A stretch of 64,000 nucleotides of DNA, from positions 109,420 through 173,419 of the forward strand of contig MFPR01000030.1 in the NCBI GenBank assembly GCA_001784175.1, read 5' to 3'. The number at the start of each line of letters is the position of its first letter. Position 1 is the first letter of the stretch. The translations under genes and the position numbers were made by a program. This DNA is from Candidatus Lindowbacteria bacterium RIFCSPLOWO2_12_FULL_62_27 (GTDB lineage: Bacteria > Lindowbacteria > 2-12-FULL-62-27). The notes beneath the pieces are model-generated. The model made no database searches. It worked only from the letters and a program-made list of their open reading frames with translations, and was not told where the DNA came from. Shown piece after piece: positions 43,356 to 51,497 of this stretch.

Positions 43356-44078
43356 ATGCGAACCGCACAAGCCATTCGGAGACGTATACAAGCTCGGGGG
43401 CCAGACTCGCTTTGGACCTTCAATGACTTTGGGGGATTCCCGGGTTATGCGGTGGCGCAGGCTTTGAGCCGACTGGCCAAGGAGGGATTCATCAGGCGGA
43501 TCAGAAGGGGCCTCTACTACTACCCCAAGATGACAGCCATGGGTCCATCAAAGCCGAGCACCGCGTTGCTTCTGGCCAAGACGATCAGGCGCTCGAAGGG
43601 TGGGACAATCTTTGCCGGCGGAACGGCGTCTTTTCAAAATCTGGGCATCACGACACAGGTTCCGGCTCAATATACAATTCTGGGAAACCTGGCGCCGAGA
43701 ACGATACAGATCGGGGAGGTGACGGTACGGATTCGCCAGCGCTCGTTCGGTCACCTGAAAGGAGCCAGCCAGGAGGACTTCTGGGTTTTGGATTCCATCC
43801 GAAATTTAAAACATGTCCCGGACTCCACGCCGACGAATGCGGTGGCGAAGATCGTCGCCAATCTTCGAACCTCAGGTCGATCCGTGCAACGGAGACTGCT
43901 GCAGTTTGCGCGAGGCGAGCCGCCGCGAGTCAGGGCGGTTCTAGGCGCGATCGCGGAGAGAATCGGGTATCGCGGACCGGAGACCGAGATGCTGAAGAAA
44001 TCGCTGAATCCCCTTACCAAGTATCATCTGGATGTTGCTTCGGCGTTGCCAAACGCGTCGGCTTGGAATATCGTGTAG
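43356..44078 (+). CDS. AbiEi-like (DUF6088) antitoxin/regulator, orphan
   Basis: 240 aa. N-terminal winged-helix part: SLWTFNDFGGFPGYAVAQAL, RLAKEGFIRRIRRGLYYYPK, matching AbiEi/DUF6088 proteins that act as antitoxins and DNA-binding repressors in type IV systems. The partner AbiEii nucleotidyltransferase is not next to it; the flanking genes are a HigBA-like and a PIN pair. GGAGG precedes ATG 43356. It may be a remnant, or it may regulate in trans. Confidence 0.75.
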   Translation: MRTAQAIRRRIQARGPDSLWTFNDFGGFPGYAVAQALSRLAKEGFIRRIRRGLYYYPKMTAMGPSKPSTALLLAKTIRRSKGGTIFAGGTASFQNLGITTQVPAQYTILGNLAPRTIQIGEVTVRIRQRSFGHLKGASQEDFWVLDSIRNLKHVPDSTPTNAVAKIVANLRTSGRSVQRRLLQFARGEPPRVRAVLGAIAERIGYRGPETEMLKKSLNPLTKYHLDVASALPNASAWNIV

Positions 44079-44089
44079 GCTATGTTGCT

Positions 44090-44296
44090 TTAGGCTTTGA
44101 CTGCAGGTTCGGACTTTAGAGCCTCATCAACTGAAACATAGCCGTCCTTTATGGCCATGCATGCACGGAGCAAATGCAACTCATACATCATGTCGTCTGT
44201 CGGAAACTCGGCACGAATAGACTGGCGGAGTTTGTCGAGTTTACTCGCCGGGATCCTTGCCTCACGTGCCACTTTTCTGTAGTTGAATATTTTCAT
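44090..44296 (-). CDS. Small antitoxin of the PIN module
   Basis: 68 aa from ATG 44296 with GAGGAGG 6 nt upstream. Helical, with KLDKLRQSIRAEFPTDDMMY and YVSVDEALKSEP. No DNA-binding motif is clear, but its place just after the PIN toxin makes it the likely antitoxin. Convergent to the AbiEi-like gene. Confidence 0.6.
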   Translation of the reverse strand: MKIFNYRKVAREARIPASKLDKLRQSIRAEFPTDDMMYELHLLRACMAIKDGYVSVDEALKSEPAVKA

Positions 44297-44307
44297 TGTC
44301 AGCCTCC

Positions 44308-44757
44308 TCAAATTTCTGGCGGTGACAATATTTCAATGGTTGGCAGACCCAATGAAATATTGACATCATTGACCTTTGCCCTCCGGCGGCGATTGACAAG
44401 GTGCTTGAAATTCCAAGACAGCAGAATATCCTGCCTCGTCAATACGGATGCCGCCACATGCAAGGCGTCGTTGCGCATGACCGGCGTAAAGACGCCCGAA
44501 TCAACATATCGCTGTGCCAACCCCTGCATTTCTTCCGTCAGCGAGTGGATTGAAAATCCTTCGATCAATCCCTCCATTTTACTCTTCAAATTTCCATCGG
44601 TCGTTTGCAATATCTCTTGACGAGTAATTTCGGCGGTCGAGACATCGAAATCACCGATACGTTTCCAAAAGCGTCGCGTCTCCGTTTGTCTTTCTTTCAA
44701 GCGTTCATCAAAGTACGCGCTGATTATCGACGTATCGAGATAGACATGCAATTTCAT
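44308..44757 (-). CDS. PIN-domain toxin (VapC-like)
   Basis: 149 aa. PIN acidic residues: HVYLDTSIISAYFDE (Asp near 7), STAEITRQEIL (Glu near 48), VMRNDALHVAASVLTRQDIL (Asp near 95) and LLSWNFKHL. PIN toxins are Mg-dependent RNases that cut tRNA or rRNA. TATAAT on the minus strand (44793-44798) is the likely -10 box. Ends 11 bp before the antitoxin start. Confidence 0.82.
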   Translation of the reverse strand: MKLHVYLDTSIISAYFDERLKERQTETRRFWKRIGDFDVSTAEITRQEILQTTDGNLKSKMEGLIEGFSIHSLTEEMQGLAQRYVDSGVFTPVMRNDALHVAASVLTRQDILLSWNFKHLVNRRRRAKVNDVNISLGLPTIEILSPPEI

Positions 44758-44854
44758 CAGGCCACCCTCGTTTCACTGTGTAATTCTACCACATTATAAA
44801 TCAAAGTCAGAATTTTAATAGAGTCGGTCGTGCGGTGTAAAGGCCGATCAGACG

Positions 44855-45064
44855 TCAATCGCCCTGTTGTGCGCGACGGAGTTGACGGTTATCCAATTCT
44901 TCGGAGATGAGCGCCTCATTTTCACCGAGGAAATCACGGATATCATCCACGTTGTCAAGAACAATCCTGGCGATGGCAGGCGTGATAATGCGGCTGATGT
45001 TCATGGTGCGGTCGAAGATGACGAGCGCCGGGACGCCGGCGTAGGTGGTGCTACGGGAAGCCAT
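44855..45064 (-). CDS. Small hypothetical protein, last gene of the nuclease operon
   Basis: 69 aa; AAGGAG upstream of ATG 45064. Beta strands then acidic helix (NVDDIRDFLGENEALISEEL). Overlaps the upstream gene by 14 bp. No family recognised. Confidence 0.55.
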   Translation of the reverse strand: MASRSTTYAGVPALVIFDRTMNISRIITPAIARIVLDNVDDIRDFLGENEALISEELDNRQLRRAQQGD

Positions 45065-45299
45065 GGGAATTCTCCTTCTCCGCCGGGGGCGGGAGGAAGT
45101 TGCCCATCTCGGTCAGGAGATGGGGCGCGTGTTTGCGTGTGTAGGCGATAGCAACCGCCCGGGCGTGGGACAAGGCGACGGCGAAGATGACTTTGCGCGG
45201 GTCGGATTCCGTGAGGCGGAAATTGTCAAGCGCGGAGTCCCGGCCATCACAAAAGACCGGGATGCCGCTTTTGCCTATGCGCTGAATGGCTGTGGACAT
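45051..45299 (-). CDS. Small hypothetical protein of the nuclease operon
   Basis: 82 aa from ATG 45299 with AAAGGAGG upstream. Sequence such as RKVIFAVALSHARAVAIAYT with KHAPHLLTEMGNF suggests a compact alpha/beta fold. The reading frame stays open further upstream but only into low-quality sequence. No family recognised; likely phage- or plasmid-derived. Confidence 0.55.
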   Translation of the reverse strand: MSTAIQRIGKSGIPVFCDGRDSALDNFRLTESDPRKVIFAVALSHARAVAIAYTRKHAPHLLTEMGNFLPPPAEKENSHGFP

Positions 45300-45312
45300 G
45301 ATGTGCCTCCTT

Positions 45313-45597
45313 TCAATATTCGTCCGGCAGCATGGCGGTGAAGCCGCCGGTTTCGTTTTGGCCGAACCACGCACGGATTGAACCCTCCGGCGCGTTGCGG
45401 TTGTGGCCGAGTTCCTCGGCGCGGCCGTCTTTGAAAAAACAGCAATACAAGTGGTCTTCACGGTCGAGACTGGCCTTGGCGGCGGCCTCGATCATGGCCG
45501 TGGCTTCGTCGTTGTGGGTTTCCAAGAGTTTGATGAAACCCGGCGTTACATGGGAAACGTAGAACATCGTCAGCGGGCGAGAAGTGGGGCTGGACAT
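45313..45597 (-). CDS. Small hypothetical protein of the nuclease operon
   Basis: 94 aa (MSSPTSRPLTMFYVSHVTPG). Contains HLYCCFFKDGRAEELGHN and IRAWFGQNETGGFTAMLP. No recognised domain. A small hairpin (TTATCCA, tccg, TGGATAA at 45684-45701) lies upstream between this gene and the next one. Confidence 0.55.
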   Translation of the reverse strand: MSSPTSRPLTMFYVSHVTPGFIKLLETHNDEATAMIEAAAKASLDREDHLYCCFFKDGRAEELGHNRNAPEGSIRAWFGQNETGGFTAMLPDEY

Positions 45598-45739
45598 GGG
45601 GATGCACCTGCCTTTGTGAGATCCCCTTCGCTACCGTGTGTTGTGCTCACCATCCATGGTTGCGCGCGACACAGCTCCGGGGATTATCCATCCGTGGATA
45701 AAGATGCGGCCGTCTCCGCAACGCAGAGACAGCCATGAA

Positions 45740-45916
45740 TTACGCGAGCGGGTTGTCGTGGATTTGGGCGGCGGGACCTTTGAGACGGCGGATCACCTCC
45801 AGACCGCCTTTTTTATAGACGGTCAGTGTCACGAGGTTCCCATCCGGATCGTAGACTGCCCAAAATCGGTCGTACTTTTCGAGGATAAAGTCTCGCGTGG
45901 CGATTGCTGTGCTCAT
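45740..45916 (-). CDS. 58-aa hypothetical protein coupled to the RecB-type nuclease
   Basis: Starts with ATG 45916, whose last bases overlap the TGA of the nuclease gene (ATGA). The protein MSTAIATRDFILEKYDRFWA continues with VYDPDGNLVTLTVYKKGG and ends PAAQIHDNPLA. It reads like a compact beta-rich module, possibly a nuclease partner. It was too short for a standard length cut-off but has protein-like composition and proper coupling. Confidence 0.6.
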   Translation of the reverse strand: MSTAIATRDFILEKYDRFWAVYDPDGNLVTLTVYKKGGLEVIRRLKGPAAQIHDNPLA

Positions 45917-46692
45917 TCTGAATCACCCCCGTTCTCCGTGTAGTTGGGCAGCGTGCCGCCAAGGCAGAGCCGTCGAAATTCACACCAGCCGCAGGCCGGC
46001 GTGACGTTGCGGGGAAAGATGCCGGCGCTGACGGCTTTGCCGACCTGGTTGATCGTCGCGATCAGGTGGTCGAAATGCTCCTTTGTTCGGATCGTGCGAA
46101 GTTCCATGAGCTGGCCTTTCGGGAACTTCTTGGTCGGCTTCACGATCACGCGGTAGATGACCTCGATCGGGCCGGGGAGTTTTTTCTCGAAGGCCAGCCC
46201 GAAGGCATATACGCTCGGCTGGATCTGCAGGTCCGCTTGGGGCTGGGACCACGCACGTTTGGAGGTCTTTATCTCGAGGACGGTCTTGCCTTCGACCATC
46301 GCGTCAACCGTGCCGGTCAGGATCACGTTGTTGCCGTCGATCTGGAAGGGCGTTTCGACGGCGGTGATTTTGAGCGGGACGGCCTGCTCGTGATAGGTCG
46401 TGACAAGCGTTCGGACCAGGTCGTTGATTTCGGCAGGTAACAGCGCGTTGTCATATTCGTTGCTGGTTGCGGCGTCGACCGAGAGAGAGGCTTCGGTCAG
46501 GGCGTCCTGCAGGGATTTGCCGATGTGGATGGCCTCGACGCCGGCGTGGGTGGCGGTGCCGACGATGAAAAACGTCTGGTTCGGCGTTGGCACCTGGTCG
46601 ATGTAGCGCAGGCGAAATTTGTGCGGGCAGGATAGGTAGGCGGTTATCTTGCTCGCGGAAAGATAGACCTTGCCATTGTTCAAGTCGATCAC
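45913..46692 (-). CDS. RecB-family PD-(D/E)XK nuclease with Fe-S-type cysteines
   Basis: 259 aa. Nuclease core: VGTATHAGVEAIHIGKSL, then LTGTVDAMVEGKTVLEIKTS (catalytic Asp and Glu-x-Lys), then DLQIQPSVYAFGL. Cys in SCPHKFRLRY near the start and CGWCEFRRLC near the end fit the four-Cys cluster of Cas4/AddB-type nucleases. No other cas genes are present, so it is not assigned as Cas4. With the SSB-tipped protein encoded upstream it resembles a phage or plasmid recombination module. Confidence 0.82.
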   Translation of the reverse strand: MIDLNNGKVYLSASKITAYLSCPHKFRLRYIDQVPTPNQTFFIVGTATHAGVEAIHIGKSLQDALTEASLSVDAATSNEYDNALLPAEINDLVRTLVTTYHEQAVPLKITAVETPFQIDGNNVILTGTVDAMVEGKTVLEIKTSKRAWSQPQADLQIQPSVYAFGLAFEKKLPGPIEVIYRVIVKPTKKFPKGQLMELRTIRTKEHFDHLIATINQVGKAVSAGIFPRNVTPACGWCEFRRLCLGGTLPNYTENGGDSE

Positions 46693-46810
46693 TCCTTTCC
46701 TCCTTCGCCGGACATCGCCTTCGGCTTCTGCGGGCTACGGAGGACGGGTTCAAACAACCATGCGAGGGGTGGAACCTCGCCGGCTGCGTGGTGTACCCCG
46801 CAACGCGGGG

Positions 46811-47734
46811 TTAGAACGGGACGTTGTCGTCGTGGGCGACGCCCGCGTGGGCAAGCTCGCCGTTTTTGGATTCGACGACTTTCTTCTTGAGCGCGTCGAT
46901 GAGCTTGGAGATTTTGAAACTGGAGAGCTGCGGCAGGGGGTAAACCCGGCCTTTGCAAAGTTCCTTGATCGTCGACTCCACGAAGTCGTGGGTGTTGGTC
47001 TCGCCAACGAGGCGGCCGAGCTGATTGATCAGCGACTCGGCGTAGGAGAGCTGGCGAGGCTGGGCGAGGACGAAGGCTTTCTTGCCGGACGTGGAGTTGG
47101 GCGATTCGGCCTTGGATGTGCGGTCGGTCTTCGCGACGAGTTCGAGGGCCTTGTCGATAATCTCGGACGCATGGCCTTTATTCAGGTCGGCGAAGTACGC
47201 GCCGTCGAGCCCGACAGCGTTGTCGAGATGTTGGCCTGTGGACTTTTCGTAACGTCGCGAGAGTTTTTCGTAGAGGCTGACTTGTGCGGGACTCGCGGGA
47301 TCGTCCGGGCGTTTGACGGACTTTTTGCCGTTGCCGTTACCATTGCCGTTGCCGTTGGGCTTGGTGGCCGGAGTCGCTGCTTTCGGAGCGGGGGACGGTG
47401 CTGACGACGCCGGGACAACGGGAGCGGTTTTGGTTTCAGCTACCGCTACCGTTTTCGTCTCTGTCTGAACCGGCGCGGCTTTCGACTGCGCAGCGAGATC
47501 ATCCAGTTGCGTCTGTACTTCAAGCGGCGGTGTACCGACCTGCGACGAGGGTTCGTTCCGATGGATTGCATGAACGACGGCCTTTTCGCATTCGGCCATG
47601 AGTTCGTGCGCGATCTTCGTGGCGTCCGAGAGCACGGCGCCTTCGAACATCTTGTCGATCGACACGCTGTAAAATGCGTGCTCGCCGTAGTCACCGAGGT
47701 TGACGCGGCGGGCGTAGGTGGTGTGGACCTTCAT
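46811..47734 (-). CDS. SSB-tail protein of a recombination/replication module
   Basis: 307 aa from ATG 47734 with AGGAGG upstream. N-terminal domain (YARRVNLGDYGEHAFYSV, SDATKIAHELMAECEKAV), a low-complexity linker (KPNGNGNGNGNGKK), and two helical segments (ADLNKGHASEIIDKALELVA; SSFKISKLIDALKKKV). It ends HDDNVPF, the acidic DDxxPF tip by which SSB recruits RecQ, PriA, RecO and nucleases. First gene of the operon with the RecB-like nuclease. Upstream extension to 48028 passes through a terminator hairpin and is rejected. Confidence 0.7.
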   Translation of the reverse strand: MKVHTTYARRVNLGDYGEHAFYSVSIDKMFEGAVLSDATKIAHELMAECEKAVVHAIHRNEPSSQVGTPPLEVQTQLDDLAAQSKAAPVQTETKTVAVAETKTAPVVPASSAPSPAPKAATPATKPNGNGNGNGNGKKSVKRPDDPASPAQVSLYEKLSRRYEKSTGQHLDNAVGLDGAYFADLNKGHASEIIDKALELVAKTDRTSKAESPNSTSGKKAFVLAQPRQLSYAESLINQLGRLVGETNTHDFVESTIKELCKGRVYPLPQLSSFKISKLIDALKKKVVESKNGELAHAGVAHDDNVPF

Positions 47735-47859
47735 GGGTCTCAAACCTCCTGTTTTTGTGGGTTTTTCGCGCCATGCGCGATTTGTGGAAACGAGTGGTTG
47801 ATCTATGTCGAGGGATTTCAGGGCGTTAGTTGGGACTTGCCACACGCCCCCCTGAAGAC

Positions 47860-47892
47860 AAAAAATCCGGTGGCGTGGAGGGACGCCACCGG
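47860..47892 (-). terminator. Rho-independent terminator (minus strand)
   Basis: Arms CCGGTGGCGT (47867-47876) and ACGCCACCGG (47883-47892), 6-nt loop, then on the minus strand A followed by six T (complement of 47865-47860). A perfect 10-bp stem with T-tract is a canonical terminator. It would stop a transcript coming from 48 kb before it reaches the SSB-tail gene, although no minus-strand gene exists there. Confidence 0.75.
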
Positions 47893-47894
47893 GA

Positions 47895-48720
47895 TGAGTG
47901 ATATGAGTCAGTGCCCCGCGCCTGTGAGGCGCGCCAATCCGGAGAAATGCAAGCGCGGGGTCGTATATGTTCCGGAGGGCCGCACGGGTGGGATGTGTGC
48001 GGAGTGCCCACCCTCCGGGTTGAGGCATTTACGGGGAGCTGTGAGCGAGGGCTCGCTCGGGATGGATATGTGTTCAGAGGTTACGCGCTCTGTAACGACG
48101 TGGACTTTCGACCACGCTCACCGCTCGGCCGGGCCAAGCAAGCCCCGACCGTCACAGCGGTGTTTTTACAAGTCCTGTCCGTCGGACTGTGTTATTTGCA
48201 CGACCCGTGTGGGGATGAAGCGCGGTAATCAACGCCGGCGAGTCACGCCTTGTTGCCGCACCCTCCGTCAAACGGCACATCGTGTGCCGCTTCGGGTACG
48301 GCGCCGTCCATGGCGCCGTGATCTTCCGGGGTCGCCGTCCCTGGTAGGACGTTTTTGACCTGCTTGTTTTTGAACTGAATGTTTGCCGCGAATGAAAAGC
48401 GGCTGATCACAAAGTGACAGCCGCTTTCGCGGCGATGTTTTCACATCGCCGGTGGTCGGGTGTGGTCTGGCTGGGGTCGGCGGTCACGATGACCGCCGCA
48501 AAACTGCCATGGATGGCCATCTGGCGGTTGGGCGCGCACAGATACGTCCGCCGGCTAGCGCGCAAGAATGCTTTTCGCGCTTCTCACCTCTCGCTACCGC
48601 CTTGGCATCATGTTGTTACAACATTCATGCAACAAAATTTAAAAAGGGGTGGAAACTGCCGTTTAGATTAACCAGAAAGGCGAAGTTCTTTTAAAACAAA
48701 ATCCTGTGGAGGTGAGGAGC
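47895..48720 (-). ncRNA. Hairpin-dense noncoding region, candidate structured RNA
   Basis: Within about 825 bp there is no convincing gene but many perfect hairpins: 47917-47933, 47972-48018 (CCGGAGGG/CCCTCCGG), 48043-48058, 48273-48289 (CGGCACA/TGTGCCG), 48298-48319 (ACGGCGCC/GGCGCCGT), 48396-48427 (AAAGCGGCTG/CAGCCGCTTT), 48431-48450 (GGCGATGT/ACATCGCC), 48479-48497 (GGCGGTCA/TGACCGCC). A terminator closes the region on the minus strand. This fits a long structured RNA or an origin-type region; which one cannot be told by eye. An open Cys-rich frame on the plus strand (from 47894) is probably chance. Confidence 0.4.
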
Positions 48721-48721
48721 C

Positions 48722-49627
48722 GTGCGGTACTTTCCTATTCATGTGGTTCGGCGCACGCAAACAATCGCGGTCTCAATTCTGTCATTCCTGTTTCTTCTTG
48801 GTATTTCTGTTTATGAAGCTGATGCGGGGTTGAGAAAACGCGTTCTCATCTCCGTCCACGCCCCCGACGCCGTTACCCGGGACATCGTTGCCGGCGCCCT
48901 CGCGCGGGAGCTTGATCGGTACCGCGACATCCTCGTCATCGACGAGCGGTTCGAGCAGACGTTTCTTCCATATATGAAATACAAAAGCCACGTGATCGTT
49001 CAGGTCGATGTGCTTCAGATGTATGCGTCCGAATCGGTCGATCATTCATGGAAAAAATGGAAAAAAGTCCCCGCGCTGGCGGCCGCCACGGTGATGTACC
49101 CCGTGATGGCCATTTCCCTGATCGCGCTTCCATCAGTCAGATCCGATGAATACGCTACCGTCCACACTGACGGCTATTTTTTGGCCAATGTCGCCCTCTT
49201 CGATATGACAACCGAACGATCCTTCGCCCGCACCCAGACCGGATTGTCGTTCCAGTTGGGCGTTCCGCAGGTTGGCAAAAAAGTCGACTACTCCGATCTC
49301 ATCCTGACAAATGTCTCGGATAACAAGTTTCGATCTCTGGCGAAATGGATCGTCCGGGAAACTCACCGGCGGCCGGGCCAGACATGGGTCTTCGGCCAGT
49401 CCTCCGAGCGCGCGTTCGTCAACGCCGGAAGCCTCGACGGAATCAAACCCGGCAAAAAACTCAAAATATACCGGCCCTGCGACATCCATGCGCCCGGTAC
49501 GGCAAACGTCGTAGTCCGGGCCGCCGAATATGCCGGGACCGTCAGGATCGTCCACGTGGACGAACTGTTTTCCATCGCAGAGCCGATCGGATTCTCCCTT
49601 TCGGGAGAATACATCACCAAAGAGTGA
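48722..49627 (+). CDS. FlgT-like secreted protein
   Basis: 301 aa, GTG start with GGAGGTGAGGAG upstream. Signal peptide (TIAVSILSFLFLLGISVYEA), central domain similar to FlgT-M (KRVLISVHAPDAVTRDIVAG), and a C-terminal FlgT-C-like domain (SSERAFVNAGSLDGIKPGKK, then LKIYRP). FlgT builds the H-ring around the flagellar motor in Vibrio; there are no flagellar structural genes here. A promoter-like element related to those at 59-62 kb lies at 48641-48675. First gene of an envelope-protein operon. Confidence 0.6.
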   Translation: MRYFPIHVVRRTQTIAVSILSFLFLLGISVYEADAGLRKRVLISVHAPDAVTRDIVAGALARELDRYRDILVIDERFEQTFLPYMKYKSHVIVQVDVLQMYASESVDHSWKKWKKVPALAAATVMYPVMAISLIALPSVRSDEYATVHTDGYFLANVALFDMTTERSFARTQTGLSFQLGVPQVGKKVDYSDLILTNVSDNKFRSLAKWIVRETHRRPGQTWVFGQSSERAFVNAGSLDGIKPGKKLKIYRPCDIHAPGTANVVVRAAEYAGTVRIVHVDELFSIAEPIGFSLSGEYITKE

Positions 49628-49637
49628 GGTGATTTGA

Positions 49638-50270
49638 GTGAACGCGAAACCCGTTTTTTCAATCCTTGCCGTCATCTTGGCGTTTGTCGTATCGACAGGG
49701 TGCGATGACCGGCCGAACACCAGGGTAAAAACGAATCCGAACGAGAAGGTCATTTACAACTCGTATGACGCCCGCCATCCGGAAAACCGGCCGGACTGGA
49801 CATTGATCGATCGTCCCGCCGAACACGGCGCCTTTTTCTATTTCACCGGCGTCTCAGATCGGTTCACGACAGAGCTTGACGCCCGCGATCACGCCCTCTT
49901 CATGGCCCGCAAGGAAATCGCCGATCGAGTTCTAAACCTTGTCGAAACGTCCCGCAAGGAATCCCGCGACCGCGCAGGTTCTGCCGGCGACGGATCCGAC
50001 ATCCAGGTCGGGAGCAAGAGCCGGGTGGACGCCATCGCCCGTGTCGCCGTCTCGCAGGTACAACCCAAGGAGTGGTTTCTTCGGAAAATCCAGGCCGAAA
50101 GCGGCAAAGTCTACTGGGAAGCCATGGTCCTTGCCGAAATTCCCAGGGATGCGATCCAGCGCGAAATCAACCGCGTCTCCCGCGCCCTGAACGCCCTTGA
50201 GAAGGACGACAAAACGTTCCCGCTCAAAAGCACTCGGCTAACGGCCGGCAAATTGGACGAGGTGGAATAA
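49638..50270 (+). CDS. LPP20/FlgP-like lipoprotein (1)
   Basis: 210 aa, GTG start. Lipobox VSTGC near residue 22. LPP20-like core: FFYFTGVSDRFTTELDARDH, ALFMARKEIADRVLNLVE, and WEAMVLAEIPRDAI. LPP20/FlgP proteins are outer-membrane lipoproteins that form rings. Immediately followed by a related gene. Confidence 0.65.
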   Translation: MNAKPVFSILAVILAFVVSTGCDDRPNTRVKTNPNEKVIYNSYDARHPENRPDWTLIDRPAEHGAFFYFTGVSDRFTTELDARDHALFMARKEIADRVLNLVETSRKESRDRAGSAGDGSDIQVGSKSRVDAIARVAVSQVQPKEWFLRKIQAESGKVYWEAMVLAEIPRDAIQREINRVSRALNALEKDDKTFPLKSTRLTAGKLDEVE

Positions 50271-51164
50271 GTGATCTCCACGCTTGCGGCGTTGATCCTG
50301 GCCTGTTCGGCGGCCTTTGAAGCCAATGCCGGGATGATCGAACCGTCGCCGGCCCCAAGACCCGCGTGGATCGATGCCGCGCCCATGCCCACGGCCGAAT
50401 ATCAATTCTTTGTCGGCCAGTCGGAACCCATGTTATCCGAGATCGAAGCCCGGACGGCCGCGGCGCGGAATGCCGTCCATCAGATTGCCGATTACGTCGG
50501 CGTCCAGATCAACCTCGTCACCAGAGAAACAAGAAACAGAAATTCGCCGGCGGAAATCGGACATGTGCACGTCGAAGGCGCCAGTGTCGCGGTCACGCTC
50601 TCGGACGCGTTCATCAGCAAGCTCAGATACCGCAATTGGCGTTCGGAACAGGCCAGGGACGAAAAAAGCGGACGGACGGTCTGGACCGCGTGGGTCCTGA
50701 CGGAAGTCCCACGCGCCGAATTGGAGCGCGCCATTCAAACGATCCAGGCCCGCCGGGAACACGCCCGGTCACGCTTTGGCCTATACGGAAATGGCGCCAT
50801 CGTCTATCAGGCGGATCCGTCCATGCCGTACTTCACGGCTGTCCGGAACCACCTGGAGCGCCATCTGTCGAAATTCGAGATCGTGATTTTAAGCCGCCAA
50901 CCCGATTCAGGCCCGGCCATCCCCGTTCTGAACGTGTCCGGACGAGTCACTGTCGAGAAGACGATCTACGACAATCAATTCATCGCCGCTCAGCTCGTTC
51001 TGCGAATCCAGCACAATCTGCCCGACGGGACAACCGTGACGGATCACGTCATCTCCGGAACGCGGCGCGCTTACGCGAATACGATCGAAACCGCCCTTGA
51101 AACGGCGATTGACTTGTTTCTGCAGGATTTCGGCCCCGAACTCCTGTCAGCCATTCGGGGATAA
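50271..51164 (+). CDS. LPP20/FlgP-like protein (2)
   Basis: 297 aa, GTG start directly after the previous stop. Signal peptide (TLAALILACSAAFEANA). Core: FFVGQSEPMLSEIEARTAAA then VWTAWVLTEVPRAELERAIQ. A C-terminal extension (VSGRVTVEKTIYDNQFIAAQ) resembles the CsgG/FlgO fold. Together with its neighbours it makes a FlgT-LPP20-LPP20 set. Confidence 0.62.
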   Translation: MISTLAALILACSAAFEANAGMIEPSPAPRPAWIDAAPMPTAEYQFFVGQSEPMLSEIEARTAAARNAVHQIADYVGVQINLVTRETRNRNSPAEIGHVHVEGASVAVTLSDAFISKLRYRNWRSEQARDEKSGRTVWTAWVLTEVPRAELERAIQTIQARREHARSRFGLYGNGAIVYQADPSMPYFTAVRNHLERHLSKFEIVILSRQPDSGPAIPVLNVSGRVTVEKTIYDNQFIAAQLVLRIQHNLPDGTTVTDHVISGTRRAYANTIETALETAIDLFLQDFGPELLSAIRG

Positions 51165-51185
51165 ATCAGCAAGGGAGGTCATCCA

Positions 51186-51449
51186 ATGTTCAGCCTGATG
51201 AAAATCGTTTTCTGGCCTGTCAAAGAGGCCGGCAAATTCTTTCTGATCCTCTTTCTGCTTTTCCGGTTTACATCGCTGTCCGATTACGTCGCCCCACGGA
51301 CGATGACTGCCGGTCTCGTGTCCGTCGCCAAGAACGGCTGGAACCGATGCCGGTATCTGGTTGCCGAAAGCGCCGACTACATCCGATCGGCATCGGCGGC
51401 AGTGGGTCGGTCGGCCGGTCAAAGCCATGAAGAACCGTCAAAACAGTAG
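51186..51449 (+). CDS. Small inner-membrane protein
   Basis: 87 aa; GGGAGG upstream of ATG 51186. One N-terminal hydrophobic helix (FWPVKEAGKFFLILFLLF), then a short basic/amphipathic tail. No family recognised; may anchor the preceding envelope proteins. Confidence 0.5.
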   Translation: MFSLMKIVFWPVKEAGKFFLILFLLFRFTSLSDYVAPRTMTAGLVSVAKNGWNRCRYLVAESADYIRSASAAVGRSAGQSHEEPSKQ

Positions 51450-51497
51450 CTCCATGCTGTCCAAGCCGCATCTTAATAGATAGAGGAGGTGGTTTAG

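Noticed and set aside
45913..46692. Cas4 of a CRISPR system
   Set aside because: No other cas gene and no repeat-spacer array in the window; neighbours fit a recombination module.
47894..48358. Plus-strand Cys-rich frame of about 155 codons in the hairpin region
   Set aside because: No ribosome site, very Arg/Ser-rich C terminus, and the frame runs through many perfect hairpins including one next to the terminator.
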